The position numbers and the translations under genes are program-made. A stretch of 53,458 nt of DNA from Micromonospora cabrerizensis (lineage in GTDB: Bacteria; Actinomycetota; Actinomycetes; Mycobacteriales; Micromonosporaceae): NCBI RefSeq assembly GCF_022230955.1, contig NZ_JAKKFI010000024.1:1-53458 (forward strand), read 5' to 3'. Below the pieces are notes generated by a model. That model searched no databases. It was not told where the DNA came from and worked only from the letters and a program-made list of their open reading frames with translations. Positions 31,026 to 40,552 of the stretch are shown here, in pieces; position 1 is the first letter of the stretch; each line of letters starts with the position of its first letter.

Positions 31026-33692
31026 TCAGGGCCACTGGGTTGTCGGCCCTTCCCGACCGGCGGTCAACGCGTAGAGCAGGCCCGTTTCCTGCGACAGCAG
31101 CTGGATACCGCTCTCCTGGCAGACCCGGTCGAGACGGTCGAGCACTGCCGGGTCGGCAGTGCTCGCGGCCAGCCCCACCAGCGCCTCCACCACGTCGCGG
31201 CGATCCTGGCCCACGTCGTCGGCGGCGGCGGCGAACCACTCGGCAGCCAACTCCCGGTCACCCCGGTGCAGGGCGAGATTCCCCTCGATCAACGCGCACA
31301 GCCCGGCGTCCGGCCCACCCCAGGACAGCTCCGTGTCACCGGAGCGCGGACGCGGCAGGGCTCGCCCCGACCCGGCCGCCGCAGCCTCGGCCACCCCTGC
31401 GCGCAGCTCGGTGAGCACCTCGGTCGCCTCCGCACCACGCCCGTCCTGGGCGAGCGCCAACCCGACCGTCCCGAGCACCCGGCGGCGGTGCCCGGGATCG
31501 CCCAGCTCGGAGAACGCCGCCATCGCCCGCCGGCCCTGGTCGACGGCGTCCGCGTACCAGCCCTCCAGGCGGGCGACCTCGGCGCGACTGGCCCAGGCCA
31601 GCACCCGCAGCCGCTGCTCCCCGCTCTCGGCGGCGAGTCGATCCGCCGCGGCGAGCCGACGTCGGGCCGCAGCCAGGTCACCCACCCGGATCTCGTGCCA
31701 GGCGAGGCTGTTCTGGGCCACCGCCAGGTCGCGGGTCCGCCCGTTGCGGGCAGCCAGCCGCAACACCACCTCGGCCTGCTCGCGAGCCTCGTCCTGCCGA
31801 CCGACGGAGATCAACAGCGCGCCGAGCACGTTGCGCGCCTCCAACTCCCCGGTGACGTCGCCGGCCTTCAGGAAGGTGTCCAACGCCGCGCGTGCCGTCG
31901 GCAGCTCCTCGGCGCCCGCGGCGTGCTCGGCCGCGAGCCGGGCAACCCCGAGCGCGGCCCAGGCACGCAGGACCGGATCGGCGTCGGCGGTACGCGGGTC
32001 CGCCAGCAGCCGGTGCAGCCACTGCCGACCGACGACGTCGCGCCCACGGAACCGCCACCAGCGAGTCAGACAGGCTGCCAACCGCAGCGCGGTCAACGGG
32101 TCGTCGGTGGCCGCGTGGGACAGCGACGAGCTGATGTCACTGCTCATCTCGTCCAGCCGGTGCACCGCGTCGGGCAACCGTGGGCCGACCAGGTCGACCG
32201 CGGTCCGTGCCACCAACCGCGCGATCACCTCCGCGTGCCGCCGCCGGATGCAGGTCAGCTCGCCCTCGCCGGCCGCCTGCTCGACGGCATAGTCACGGAC
32301 CGCGTCGAGCAGCCGGAACCGGAAGGACCCGGTGCCGCGTACGCTCAGCAGCCCCAGCTCGACGAGCCGGTCCAACAGCGGGACGGGGTCGATCGCCACC
32401 GTGCCGTCCCGGTCGGCCTCGTCGGCGAGCATCTCCTCGGCCAACTCCACCGACCAGCGGTTGCCGAACACGGCGAGCTGCCGCAGCGCCGCCCGCTCGG
32501 CCGGTGCCAGCAGTCGGTAGCTGGTCGCCACCGCGTCCCGCAGGGTGACCGTGGCGACCGCCGCACGGGTGCTGCCCGGGCCGCTCGCCCCGGGAGTGAG
32601 CGTGTCCGGCGCGTCCCAACCGGGGTGGACCGCGGGATCGGCGGGGGTGGCGAGGTCGAGCACCCGGTCGCCGTACCGGTCGAGCAGCTCGGTGAGGTCG
32701 AGGAGCCGGCCCCGGGCGGCCATCAGCTCGATGGCCAGCGGCAGCCCTCCCAGACGACGAACCAGCGCGGCGAGGGCCGGCAGCTCGTCGGGCGTGGGTG
32801 TCTCCCGGCGGACCTGAGCGAGCCGGGCGGTGAACAACGCGACCGCCGGCCACGATTCGAGCGCGGCCAGCCCGGAGAGTTCGGCGTCCGGTGGCGGCAC
32901 GTCGAGCGGGGCGACCGGCCAGACCCGCTCACCGGGTAGGCCGACCGGGTGTCGCCCGGTGACCAGCACCCGCAGCGGGGGCAGGGCCGCGAGCAGCCGG
33001 TGCAGCGTCGCGGCCACCGGGCCCGGGGCACGTTCCACCGCGTCCATCACCAGCAGCGCCGGCTGCCCGGCGAGCCGGGCCACGAGGTCCGGCAGCCGTG
33101 CCGCGCCGAGCACGGACATCGACGCGGCGAGCACGTCCGGCCCGTCCGAGCCCTCGCCGATCAGCACCCCGACCACACCGGCCGGGTGGGCCGAGGCCAC
33201 CACGTGCGCCACCGACGTCGCCAGGGCGGTCTTGCCGACCCCGGCCAACCCGACCAGGCTCACCAGCCGGGGCCCACGCTCCGCCGTCAGCATCCCGGTC
33301 AGCTCGGTGAGGTCACGGTCCCGACCGATCAGTGCTGTCGGTGGCGGGAGGGTTGCCGGTCGGTCGGCCGACGGGGTTCTGCCGCTGACCGCGAGCGCCG
33401 TCGAGGTGGTGTCCGATCGGGCCAGCTCACCGGCGGCGCCGCGGGCCGCGGCGAGGAACGCCGACCGGCTGCTGCCGGTCAACGCCAATGCCGAGGCGAG
33501 TAGGTCAACGGTGGTGCGCTGGGGCCGGACCGCCCGACCGCGCTCCAGGTCACGCACCGTCCGCACACCCACCCCGGCCCGGGACGCCAGCTCGGCCTGG
33601 GTCAGACCGGCGGCGCGGCGATGCTCGCGGAGCAGCTCCGGCAGGGGGGTACGACCAGCCGGGCTCCGGGACCGATCATGATCCGGAGTCAT
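31026..33692 (-). CDS. XRE-STAND-TPR regulator (AfsR/NB-ARC-like)
   Basis: An 888-residue signalling ATPase. A helix-turn-helix of the XRE type (about 16-75; AGLTQAELASRAGVGVRTVRDLERG) is followed by an NB-ARC/STAND ATPase (about 115-520) with Walker A GLAGVGKTALA (148-158) and Walker B ALLVMDAVE (212-220), then a TPR-rich C-terminus (about 550-870). STAND proteins oligomerise when the TPR part senses a signal; in actinomycetes many act as pathway regulators. It differs from AfsR in having an XRE rather than a SARP domain. An ATG at 33692 is chosen, with TACTCT eight bases upstream suggesting leaderless start; GTG at 33698 is possible. No target gene is obvious next to it. Confidence 0.88.
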   Translation of the reverse strand: MTPDHDRSRSPAGRTPLPELLREHRRAAGLTQAELASRAGVGVRTVRDLERGRAVRPQRTTVDLLASALALTGSSRSAFLAAARGAAGELARSDTTSTALAVSGRTPSADRPATLPPPTALIGRDRDLTELTGMLTAERGPRLVSLVGLAGVGKTALATSVAHVVASAHPAGVVGVLIGEGSDGPDVLAASMSVLGAARLPDLVARLAGQPALLVMDAVERAPGPVAATLHRLLAALPPLRVLVTGRHPVGLPGERVWPVAPLDVPPPDAELSGLAALESWPAVALFTARLAQVRRETPTPDELPALAALVRRLGGLPLAIELMAARGRLLDLTELLDRYGDRVLDLATPADPAVHPGWDAPDTLTPGASGPGSTRAAVATVTLRDAVATSYRLLAPAERAALRQLAVFGNRWSVELAEEMLADEADRDGTVAIDPVPLLDRLVELGLLSVRGTGSFRFRLLDAVRDYAVEQAAGEGELTCIRRRHAEVIARLVARTAVDLVGPRLPDAVHRLDEMSSDISSSLSHAATDDPLTALRLAACLTRWWRFRGRDVVGRQWLHRLLADPRTADADPVLRAWAALGVARLAAEHAAGAEELPTARAALDTFLKAGDVTGELEARNVLGALLISVGRQDEAREQAEVVLRLAARNGRTRDLAVAQNSLAWHEIRVGDLAAARRRLAAADRLAAESGEQRLRVLAWASRAEVARLEGWYADAVDQGRRAMAAFSELGDPGHRRRVLGTVGLALAQDGRGAEATEVLTELRAGVAEAAAAGSGRALPRPRSGDTELSWGGPDAGLCALIEGNLALHRGDRELAAEWFAAAADDVGQDRRDVVEALVGLAASTADPAVLDRLDRVCQESGIQLLSQETGLLYALTAGREGPTTQWP

Positions 33693-33784
33693 GGGCACGA
33701 AGAGTACGGATCGACTCCGACGGTCGGCAGTCGAACGTCGGGCTATTGACGCCCACCCGCCGAAACCCGACAGCCGTACGGGCA

Positions 33785-33805
33785 GTCCACCCGGTACGGG
33801 TGGAC
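33785..33805. terminator. Hairpin after the acyl-CoA dehydrogenase gene
   Basis: GTCCACCCG (33785-33793) and CGGGTGGAC (33797-33805) are perfect complements around GTA, 11 bases after the dehydrogenase stop. Confidence 0.65.
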
Positions 33806-33816
33806 GGTGTGATCTC

Positions 33817-34965
<1,149 letters not shown>

Positions 34966-35043
34966 CTCATCCTCCTGTAAGGACGGTCCCGCCCGGCGCT
35001 CGTGACGCCAGGACGGGTCGCTGTGGGGGGCCCGGGTCGAGGA

Positions 35044-36576
35044 TCAGACCGGGGTGACGCCGTGCCGGCGGCGGGAGAAGTGCCGATCCTTCGTACGCGC
35101 CGCCGCGAAGCGACGGACCAGCTCGGTGCGCAGGTCGTGCGGCTCGACGATGGCGTCCACCACCAGCTCGCTGGCGAGGCGGACGACGTCGATGTCCTGC
35201 TCGTACTCGGCCCGCTTGGCGGCGACGAAGGCGGCCCGCTCGTCCTCGTCCGCGATGGCGGCGATCTTGTTGGCGTAGACCGCGTTCACGGCGGCCTCGG
35301 CGCCCATCACGGCGATCTTCGCGGTCGGCAGGGCGATCGTGGCGTCCGGCTCGAACCCGGGACCGGCCATCGCGTAGAGGCCGGCGCCGTACGCCTTGCG
35401 GACCACCACGCAGATCTTCGGCACCGTCGCCTCGGAGATCGCGGTGATCATCTTCGCGCCGTGCCGGATGATGCCCTGCTTCTCCACGACGCTGCCGACC
35501 ATGAAGCCGGGTACGTCGCTGAGGAACAGCAGCGGCACGTTGAACGCGTCGCAGAGCTGCACGAACCGGGTCGCCTTGTCGGCCGAGTCGACGAAGAGCA
35601 CGCCACCCTTGAACATCGAGTTGTTGCCGATCACACCGACGACCTGGCCGTCGAGGCGGCCGAAGCCGATGGTCAGCTCCTTGGCCCAGAGGGCCTGGAT
35701 CTCGAAGAAGGAACCCTCGTCGAGCAGGCCCTTGACGTAGCGCCGCATGTCGAACGCCTGCCGCTCGCTGGCCGGCACGAGCGCGGCAAGGTCGGCCTTG
35801 GCGGGGGCGGCGACGGCCGGCGCGGTCGGCGGCGCCTGCGTCCAGTTCGCCGGGAGGTACGACAGGTAGGTCCTCACCACGTCGAGCGCGTCGGCCTCGG
35901 TCTTGCAGAGGAAGTGCCCGACGCCGGATTCGGCGGTGTGCACCTTGGCCCCGCCCATCGCCTCCAGGGTGGTCTTCTCACCGGTGACCATCTCGACCAT
36001 GCGGTCCGAGCCCAGATACATGCTCGCGTTGCCGTCGACCAGGGCGACCACGTCGCAGAACGCCGGAATGTACGCCCCACCGGCGGCGCTGGGGCCGAAC
36101 AGCGCGCACACCTGCGGGATGGAACCCGAGGCGCGCACCTGGTTCCAGAAGATCTTGCCGGCGCCACGGCGGCCGGGGAAGAGGTCGACCTGGTCGGTGA
36201 TCCGGGCGCCGGCCGAGTCGACCAGGTAGACCATCGGCACACCGGCGCCGTACGCCCGCTCGATGATCCGAATGATCTTCTCGACGGTGCGGGCGCCCCA
36301 GCTGCCGGCCTTGACGGTGGAGTCGTTGGCCATCAGGCAGACCTGCCGGCCGTCGATCGTGGCGGTGCCGGTGACCACCCCGTCGGCGGGCAGCCCGTCG
36401 GCCATCGTGTTGGCGTAGAGCCCGTCCTCGACGAACGAACCCTCGTCGACCAGGAGCGCGACCCGCTCACGGGCGAAGAGCTTGCCCTTGGCCGCGTTGG
36501 CCGCGTGGTACTTGTCCGCGCCGCCGGACCGGGCCCGCTTGCGCAGCTGCTCCAGTGCCTCACCGTCGAGCGTCAC
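35044..36576 (-). CDS. Acyl-CoA carboxylase carboxyltransferase (beta) subunit, probably methylcrotonyl-CoA
   Basis: A 510-residue biotin-dependent carboxyltransferase with the two-half crotonase fold: ERVALLVDEGSFVED, DSAGARITDQVDLFPGRRGAG, GPSAAGGAYIPAF in the N half; LFLSDVPGFMVG and KMITAISEATVPKICVVVRKAYGAGLYAM in the C half. It moves CO2 from biotin to an acyl-CoA. The dehydrogenase, HMG-CoA lyase and biotin carboxylase around it suggest 3-methylcrotonyl-CoA. The start is GTG with GGGAG six bases before it. A ten-base palindrome lies 27 bases upstream. Confidence 0.92.
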   Translation of the reverse strand: MTLDGEALEQLRKRARSGGADKYHAANAAKGKLFARERVALLVDEGSFVEDGLYANTMADGLPADGVVTGTATIDGRQVCLMANDSTVKAGSWGARTVEKIIRIIERAYGAGVPMVYLVDSAGARITDQVDLFPGRRGAGKIFWNQVRASGSIPQVCALFGPSAAGGAYIPAFCDVVALVDGNASMYLGSDRMVEMVTGEKTTLEAMGGAKVHTAESGVGHFLCKTEADALDVVRTYLSYLPANWTQAPPTAPAVAAPAKADLAALVPASERQAFDMRRYVKGLLDEGSFFEIQALWAKELTIGFGRLDGQVVGVIGNNSMFKGGVLFVDSADKATRFVQLCDAFNVPLLFLSDVPGFMVGSVVEKQGIIRHGAKMITAISEATVPKICVVVRKAYGAGLYAMAGPGFEPDATIALPTAKIAVMGAEAAVNAVYANKIAAIADEDERAAFVAAKRAEYEQDIDVVRLASELVVDAIVEPHDLRTELVRRFAAARTKDRHFSRRRHGVTPV

Positions 36577-36602
36577 GCCGACTCCCTCGCCATAACGACC
36601 TG

Positions 36603-36612
36603 AACGATCGTT
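36603..36612. promoter_or_regulatory. Palindrome AACGATCGTT upstream of the carboxyltransferase gene
   Basis: A perfect ten-base palindrome 27 bases before the carboxyltransferase GTG. Palindromes of this size in this place are often TetR-family operators. Confidence 0.45.
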
Positions 36613-36744
36613 AGGCTAGCGCATCAGCACGACCGTCGGCGACCCACGGGCGGATCAGATGGCGAAGCCTGACGCAAGACATTGAAAAACATGAATGCTT
36701 ATCGCTAGGCTCCTGGCACCCCTCCTCCCGGATTGGAGTCAGCG

Positions 36745-37305
36745 ATGACCTCACGACTCAATCGGCTCGCGGTCGCGTTCCTCGCGACGGCACTCGCAAC
36801 CGTCGGCGTCACGGTCGCCAACCCCGCACCCGCGTCCGCCGCCATGACAATCTGCTACAACACCAGCCAGGCGGGAAGCTACGCCAGCGTCGCCAACCAG
36901 GCCGCCTCGATCTGGAACAACGCCACCGTCAACCTGACGCTCTCCGCGAACTGCGGCTCCAACCTGCGGATCTACCGGATCACCGGCGGCGGTTCCTACG
37001 CCGTGCGGACCAGCCTCGGCAACGGCCGGGTCTACATCGACACCCAGCAGGCCGCCCAGTACAGCGTGCTGCGGATCATGACCCACGAGATCGGGCACAT
37101 CCTCGGCCTGCCCGACAACTACAACGGCAACTGCGCGCTGCTGATGTCCGGCGGCAGCGCCGGCACCAGCTGCACCAACGCCTACCCGAGCACCGCCGAG
37201 GCGAACCGGGTGAGCAACCTCTTCGCCGGCACGTTCAGCGCCACCGACCGCAGCGCGGACGTCTTCCGCGACAGCTGGCCGAGCGTGCTCACCCCGGTGG
37301 GCTGA
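36745..37305 (+). CDS. Secreted snapalysin-like (M7) zinc metalloprotease
   Basis: A 186-residue precursor. The signal peptide (1 to about 33) ends PAPASA. The mature part begins MTICYNTSQAG and contains the metzincin zinc site His114-E-I-G-His118-ILG-LP-Asp124, the HExxHxxGxxD form with Asp as third ligand that defines snapalysin (family M7). It should digest proteins outside the cell, a typical mycelial feeding enzyme. Asn-rich mature sequence and paired cysteines (NCALL, TSCTNAY) fit a secreted protein. The ATG at 36745 has GGAG six bases upstream. It lies opposite to, and in the middle of, the leucine catabolic genes. Confidence 0.92.
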   Translation: MTSRLNRLAVAFLATALATVGVTVANPAPASAAMTICYNTSQAGSYASVANQAASIWNNATVNLTLSANCGSNLRIYRITGGGSYAVRTSLGNGRVYIDTQQAAQYSVLRIMTHEIGHILGLPDNYNGNCALLMSGGSAGTSCTNAYPSTAEANRVSNLFAGTFSATDRSADVFRDSWPSVLTPVG

Positions 37306-37320
37306 TCGACCGGGTACGTC

Positions 37321-37349
37321 GGAGGGGCCGGCATCGCGCCGGCCCCTCC
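37321..37349. terminator. Perfect 12-bp hairpin, bidirectional terminator
   Basis: GGAGGGGCCGGC (37321-37332) and GCCGGCCCCTCC (37338-37349) pair perfectly around ATCGC, between the convergent protease and HMG-CoA lyase genes. Confidence 0.85.
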
Positions 37350-37365
37350 CCGCGTCCCGAACCGC

Positions 37366-38286
37366 TCAGCCCGGCATCGGCGTGAGTCGGGTGCGTGGGC
37401 CCGCCCGCAGCACGCCGGACGGCAGTTTCTTGCCGAGCAGCTCCTCGGCCAGCTCCGCCGCCTCGATCAGGGCCGCCAGGTCGATCCCGGTGTCGACGCC
37501 CATGTCGTGCAGCATGTGCACGGCCTCCTCGGTGGCCAGGTTGCCGCTCGCCCCCGGCGCGTACGGGCAGCCGCCCAGGCCACCGACGCTGGCGTCGAAC
37601 TCGGTCACCCCCAGCTCCAGCGCGGTCAACAGGTTGGCCAGCGCCGTACCCCGGGTGTTGTGGAAGTGCAGCAGCACCGGCACGTTCGCGTTGCGGTCGC
37701 GTACCGCGGTCAGCAGCTCACGGACCCGGCGTGGAGTGCCCATGCCGGTGGTGTCGCCGAACGCGACCCGGTCCGCGCCGTCGCGGACCACCCGGTCGAC
37801 GATGCCGGCCACCCGCGCCGGGTCGATGTCGCCCTCGTACGGGCAGCCGAAGCTGGTCGCGACGATCACCTCCACCCGCGCCGACGCGCCGTGCAGCAGG
37901 TCGATCAGCTCGGCGATGTCGTCCAGCGACTCGTCGGTCGACCGGTTGACGTTGCGCCGGTTGTGCGTGTCGCTGGCGGAGACCACCACCTCGATCTCGG
38001 TGAAGCCGGCAGCGAGGGCCCGCTGGGCGCCCCGGGTGTTCGGCACCAGCGCGGAGTACCGCACCCCGTCGGCCCTCACCGCCCGCTGCCACACCTCGTC
38101 GGCGTCGGCCATCTGCGGGATCGCCTTGGGGTGCACGAACGAGACCGCCTCGATCCGACGTACGCCGGTGGCGGAGAGGGCGTCGAGCAGCCGCACCTTG
38201 GCGTCGGTCGGGATCGGGTCCTCGTTCTGCAACCCGTCGCGCGGCCCGACCTCACGGATGGAGACGGAATCTGGCAGTTGACTCAT
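37366..38286 (-). CDS. Hydroxymethylglutaryl-CoA lyase
   Basis: A 306-residue TIM-barrel lyase. It begins with the divalent-metal/substrate loop REVGPRDGLQNED and carries SFVHPKAIPQMAD, FGDTTGMGTP, LHFHNTRGTALAN (metal-binding His pair) and the signature GLGGCPYAPGASGN with its catalytic Cys. It splits HMG-CoA into acetoacetate and acetyl-CoA, the last step of leucine breakdown, which fits its neighbours. The same strand carries the biotin carboxylase 173 bases upstream; that gap holds a strong inverted repeat, so it may have its own promoter. Confidence 0.94.
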   Translation of the reverse strand: MSQLPDSVSIREVGPRDGLQNEDPIPTDAKVRLLDALSATGVRRIEAVSFVHPKAIPQMADADEVWQRAVRADGVRYSALVPNTRGAQRALAAGFTEIEVVVSASDTHNRRNVNRSTDESLDDIAELIDLLHGASARVEVIVATSFGCPYEGDIDPARVAGIVDRVVRDGADRVAFGDTTGMGTPRRVRELLTAVRDRNANVPVLLHFHNTRGTALANLLTALELGVTEFDASVGGLGGCPYAPGASGNLATEEAVHMLHDMGVDTGIDLAALIEAAELAEELLGKKLPSGVLRAGPRTRLTPMPG

Positions 38287-38328
38287 CGGTCACCTCGCTG
38301 TGACGTCGGATCGGGACAGCATGTCGGC

Positions 38329-38412
38329 CCCTTTGCTCTGCTGCCCTATGTGCGACGGCTACTGTCCGTCATCGGGCAACCGCTGTCGCCTATAGGTAAG
38401 CAGAGCAAAGGG
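38329..38412. repeat. Nested inverted repeat between HMG-CoA lyase and biotin carboxylase genes
   Basis: Perfect 14-base arms CCCTTTGCTCTGCT (38329-38342) and AGCAGAGCAAAGGG (38399-38412) enclose 56 bases. After a two-base internal loop CCTAT pairs with ATAGG, and inside that GACGG/CCGTC forms a small hairpin. The structure could be a folded RNA, an operator or a dispersed mobile repeat. Confidence 0.7.
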
Positions 38413-38420
38413 CGGACGAA

Positions 38421-38455
38421 CCAGTCCTGCCTCCCCCGCAGGGGCGACGGACTGG
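38421..38455. terminator. Hairpin after the biotin carboxylase gene
   Basis: CCAGTCC (38421-38427) pairs with GGACTGG (38449-38455) and an inner CCCC/GGGG closes around GCA. It lies four bases after the biotin carboxylase stop on the minus strand. Confidence 0.5.
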
Positions 38456-38459
38456 CCGG

Positions 38460-39797
38460 TCAGCGCATACGGGAGACGATGCCGGTGTCGTAGGCGCCGG
38501 AGAGGAACTCGTCGTTCGTCAGCAGCTCGGCGAAGAACGGGACGTTGTTCTTCGGGCCCTCGATCTGGAAGGCGGCGACCGCGGCCCTCGCCCGTTCCAG
38601 CACCTCGTCGCGGGTGGCGCCGCTGATGATGAGCTTGGCCAGCAGGCTGTCGTAGAACGGGGTGACGGTGTTGCCCTCGGTGTAGCCGGAGTCGACCCGG
38701 ACACCCTCGCCGGTGGGCTCCACCCAGGTCCTGACCACGCCGGGGCCGGGCAGGAAGCGCTTCGGGTCCTCGGCGTTGATCCGCAGCTCGATGGCGTGGC
38801 CACGCGGCGTCAACGCGTCCGGGTCGAAGGTCGGCGCCAGCCCCGACGCCACCCGCAACTGCTCCTCGACCAGGTCGACGCCGTAGACGTACTCGGTCAC
38901 CGGGTGCTCCACCTGGAGGCGCGTGTTCATCTCCAGGAAGAAGAACTCGCCGGTGGCTGGATCGAGCAGGCACTCCACGGTGCCCGCGTTGCGGTAGCTG
39001 ACCGCCTCACCCGCGCGAACCGCCGCCGCCAGGAGGCGAGATCGCAACTCCGGCGACACCGCCGGGGACGGCGACTCCTCGACCAGCTTCTGGTTGCGTC
39101 GCTGCACCGAGCACTCCCGCTCGCCGAGAGCCACCACCCGGCCGTCGGCCAGACCGAGGATCTGCACCTCGACGTGGCGTACCCGGGGAAAGTACCGCTC
39201 GATGAGCACCGAGCCGTCGCCGAACATCCGCTCGGCGAACGCGCGCACCTTGTCGTACTCGGTGCGCAGCGCGGCCTCGTCGACGGCCACGCCCATGCCC
39301 ATGCCGCCGCCACCGGCCGCGGCCTTGACCATCACCGGGTAGCCGATCCCGGCGGCGGCCGTCACCGCCGCGTCCAGGTCGGCAGCCGGGTCGGTGGTGC
39401 CGGGGGCGACCGGGACGCCGGCCGCCGCCATCAGGTTCCGGGCATTGATCTTGTCGCCCATCGCGGTGATCGCGTCCGCGTCGGGCCCGACCCAGATCAG
39501 GCCGCTCGACTCGACGGTACGGGCGAACTCGGCGTTCTCCGACAGGAAGCCGTACCCGGGGTGGATGGCCCGCGCACCGGTCGCCTTCGCGGCGGCGAGG
39601 ATCGCCTCGGCGTTGCGGTAGCTCTGCGCCGGGTTCGGAGGGCCGATCAGGACGGCCTCGTCCGCCTCGGCGACGAACGGCAGGTCGGCATCGGCCTCCG
39701 AGTACACCGCGATCGCGCGGATGCCGAGCCGCTTGGCGGTCCGGATGATCCGGCGGGCGATCTCGCCCCGATTGGCGACCAGCAGTGACTCGATCAT
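38460..39797 (-). CDS. Biotin carboxylase subunit of an acyl-CoA carboxylase (no biotin carrier domain)
   Basis: A 445-residue ATP-grasp enzyme that carboxylates biotin. It begins LLVANRGEIARRIIRTAKRLG and shows HPGYGFLSENAEFA, the glycine loop KAAAGGGGMGMG, FLEMNTRLQVEHPVTE and ELRINAEDPKRFLPGPG. The length matches stand-alone AccC (about 450). Most actinobacterial alpha subunits for branched acyl-CoAs carry a C-terminal biotin carrier domain with an AMKM motif (about 650 residues); none is found here or in the adjacent genes. It probably works with the carboxyltransferase at 35 kb. The TetR gene lies 72 bases upstream. Confidence 0.92.
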   Translation of the reverse strand: MIESLLVANRGEIARRIIRTAKRLGIRAIAVYSEADADLPFVAEADEAVLIGPPNPAQSYRNAEAILAAAKATGARAIHPGYGFLSENAEFARTVESSGLIWVGPDADAITAMGDKINARNLMAAAGVPVAPGTTDPAADLDAAVTAAAGIGYPVMVKAAAGGGGMGMGVAVDEAALRTEYDKVRAFAERMFGDGSVLIERYFPRVRHVEVQILGLADGRVVALGERECSVQRRNQKLVEESPSPAVSPELRSRLLAAAVRAGEAVSYRNAGTVECLLDPATGEFFFLEMNTRLQVEHPVTEYVYGVDLVEEQLRVASGLAPTFDPDALTPRGHAIELRINAEDPKRFLPGPGVVRTWVEPTGEGVRVDSGYTEGNTVTPFYDSLLAKLIISGATRDEVLERARAAVAAFQIEGPKNNVPFFAELLTNDEFLSGAYDTGIVSRMR

Positions 39798-39869
39798 GTT
39801 TCCTCCCGGCGTCCGGATGGTGGGACGGTAGTCAGGGAATCATGACCGACGGGCTTCTGACGAGTCGGG

Positions 39870-40469
39870 CTAGGCGAGCAGCGCGGCCAGCGTCGCGCCG
39901 CGCAGCAGCTCGGCACGACGTCGGCGGTCCACCTCGCCACCGAGGAACGGGGTCGAGTTCATCAGGCCGAACGCGGCGTGCGCGATCACCCGCGCCTCAC
40001 CGTCGGGCATGCCCGGGTGCAGTGCGGTGAGCACGGTCACCCACTCCTCGACGTAGAGCCGTTGCAGGCGACGGATCCGCCGTCGCGGCTCCTCCGGCAG
40101 GCGGTCCAACTCGTGCAGGTGCAACGCGATCACCGCCGGGTTGGCCAGCGCGAACTCGACGTGGAAGTCGATCAGCGACTCCAGCACGCCCCGCGGGTCG
40201 TCCGGGCGGCCGGCGGCCCGTTCCCGCCCACCGGCCAGCAACCCGTCACTGACCGGGATCAGCGCGGCGGCCAGCATGGCCTCCTTGCCGGCGAAGTGGT
40301 GGTAGAGCGCCGGACCCGTGACCCCCGCCGCCGCGCCGATGTCGTCCATCGACACACCGTGGTAGCCACGGGCGGCGAACAGACCGACCGCGATCTCCAG
40401 GATCTCGTCCTTGCGGGACCTGCGCCGGCCCGTACCCGCCGCACCCCGTGCCTGCTGCTCCACCGTCAC
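39870..40469 (-). CDS. TetR family regulator of the leucine/acyl-CoA catabolic cluster
   Basis: A 199-residue regulator. The DNA-binding domain (about 20-66) has RKDEILEIAVGLFAARGYHGVSMDDIGAAAGVTGPALYHHFAGKEAML, a standard TetR helix-turn-helix. The C-terminal part is helical and ligand-binding, with an HxHELDRLPEEPRRR region found in acyl-CoA-responsive members. It is followed by the biotin carboxylase gene on the same strand and probably controls that cluster. GTG start. A perfect 12-base palindrome lies 46 bases upstream. Confidence 0.9.
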   Translation of the reverse strand: MTVEQQARGAAGTGRRRSRKDEILEIAVGLFAARGYHGVSMDDIGAAAGVTGPALYHHFAGKEAMLAAALIPVSDGLLAGGRERAAGRPDDPRGVLESLIDFHVEFALANPAVIALHLHELDRLPEEPRRRIRRLQRLYVEEWVTVLTALHPGMPDGEARVIAHAAFGLMNSTPFLGGEVDRRRRAELLRGATLAALLA

Positions 40470-40514
40470 CGGGCAAGCGTAGACCGCGACGCGAGCACGG
40501 GGGGCCGCTGGTTA

Positions 40515-40526
40515 CCAAGCGCTTGG
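40515..40526. promoter_or_regulatory. Palindrome CCAAGCGCTTGG upstream of the TetR gene, candidate operator
   Basis: A perfect 12-base palindrome between the TetR gene and the end of the TPR gene. It has the AAGCGCTT core seen in operators of several acyl-CoA-related TetR regulators, so self-regulation is likely. Confidence 0.5.
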
Positions 40527-40552
40527 GCACACCTCGGCGCTGGTGGGTGCGC

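Noticed and set aside
38287..38459. A small biotin carrier protein gene hidden before HMG-CoA lyase
   Set aside because: No frame here encodes an MKM-type biotin site; the stretch is mostly inverted repeat and hairpin.
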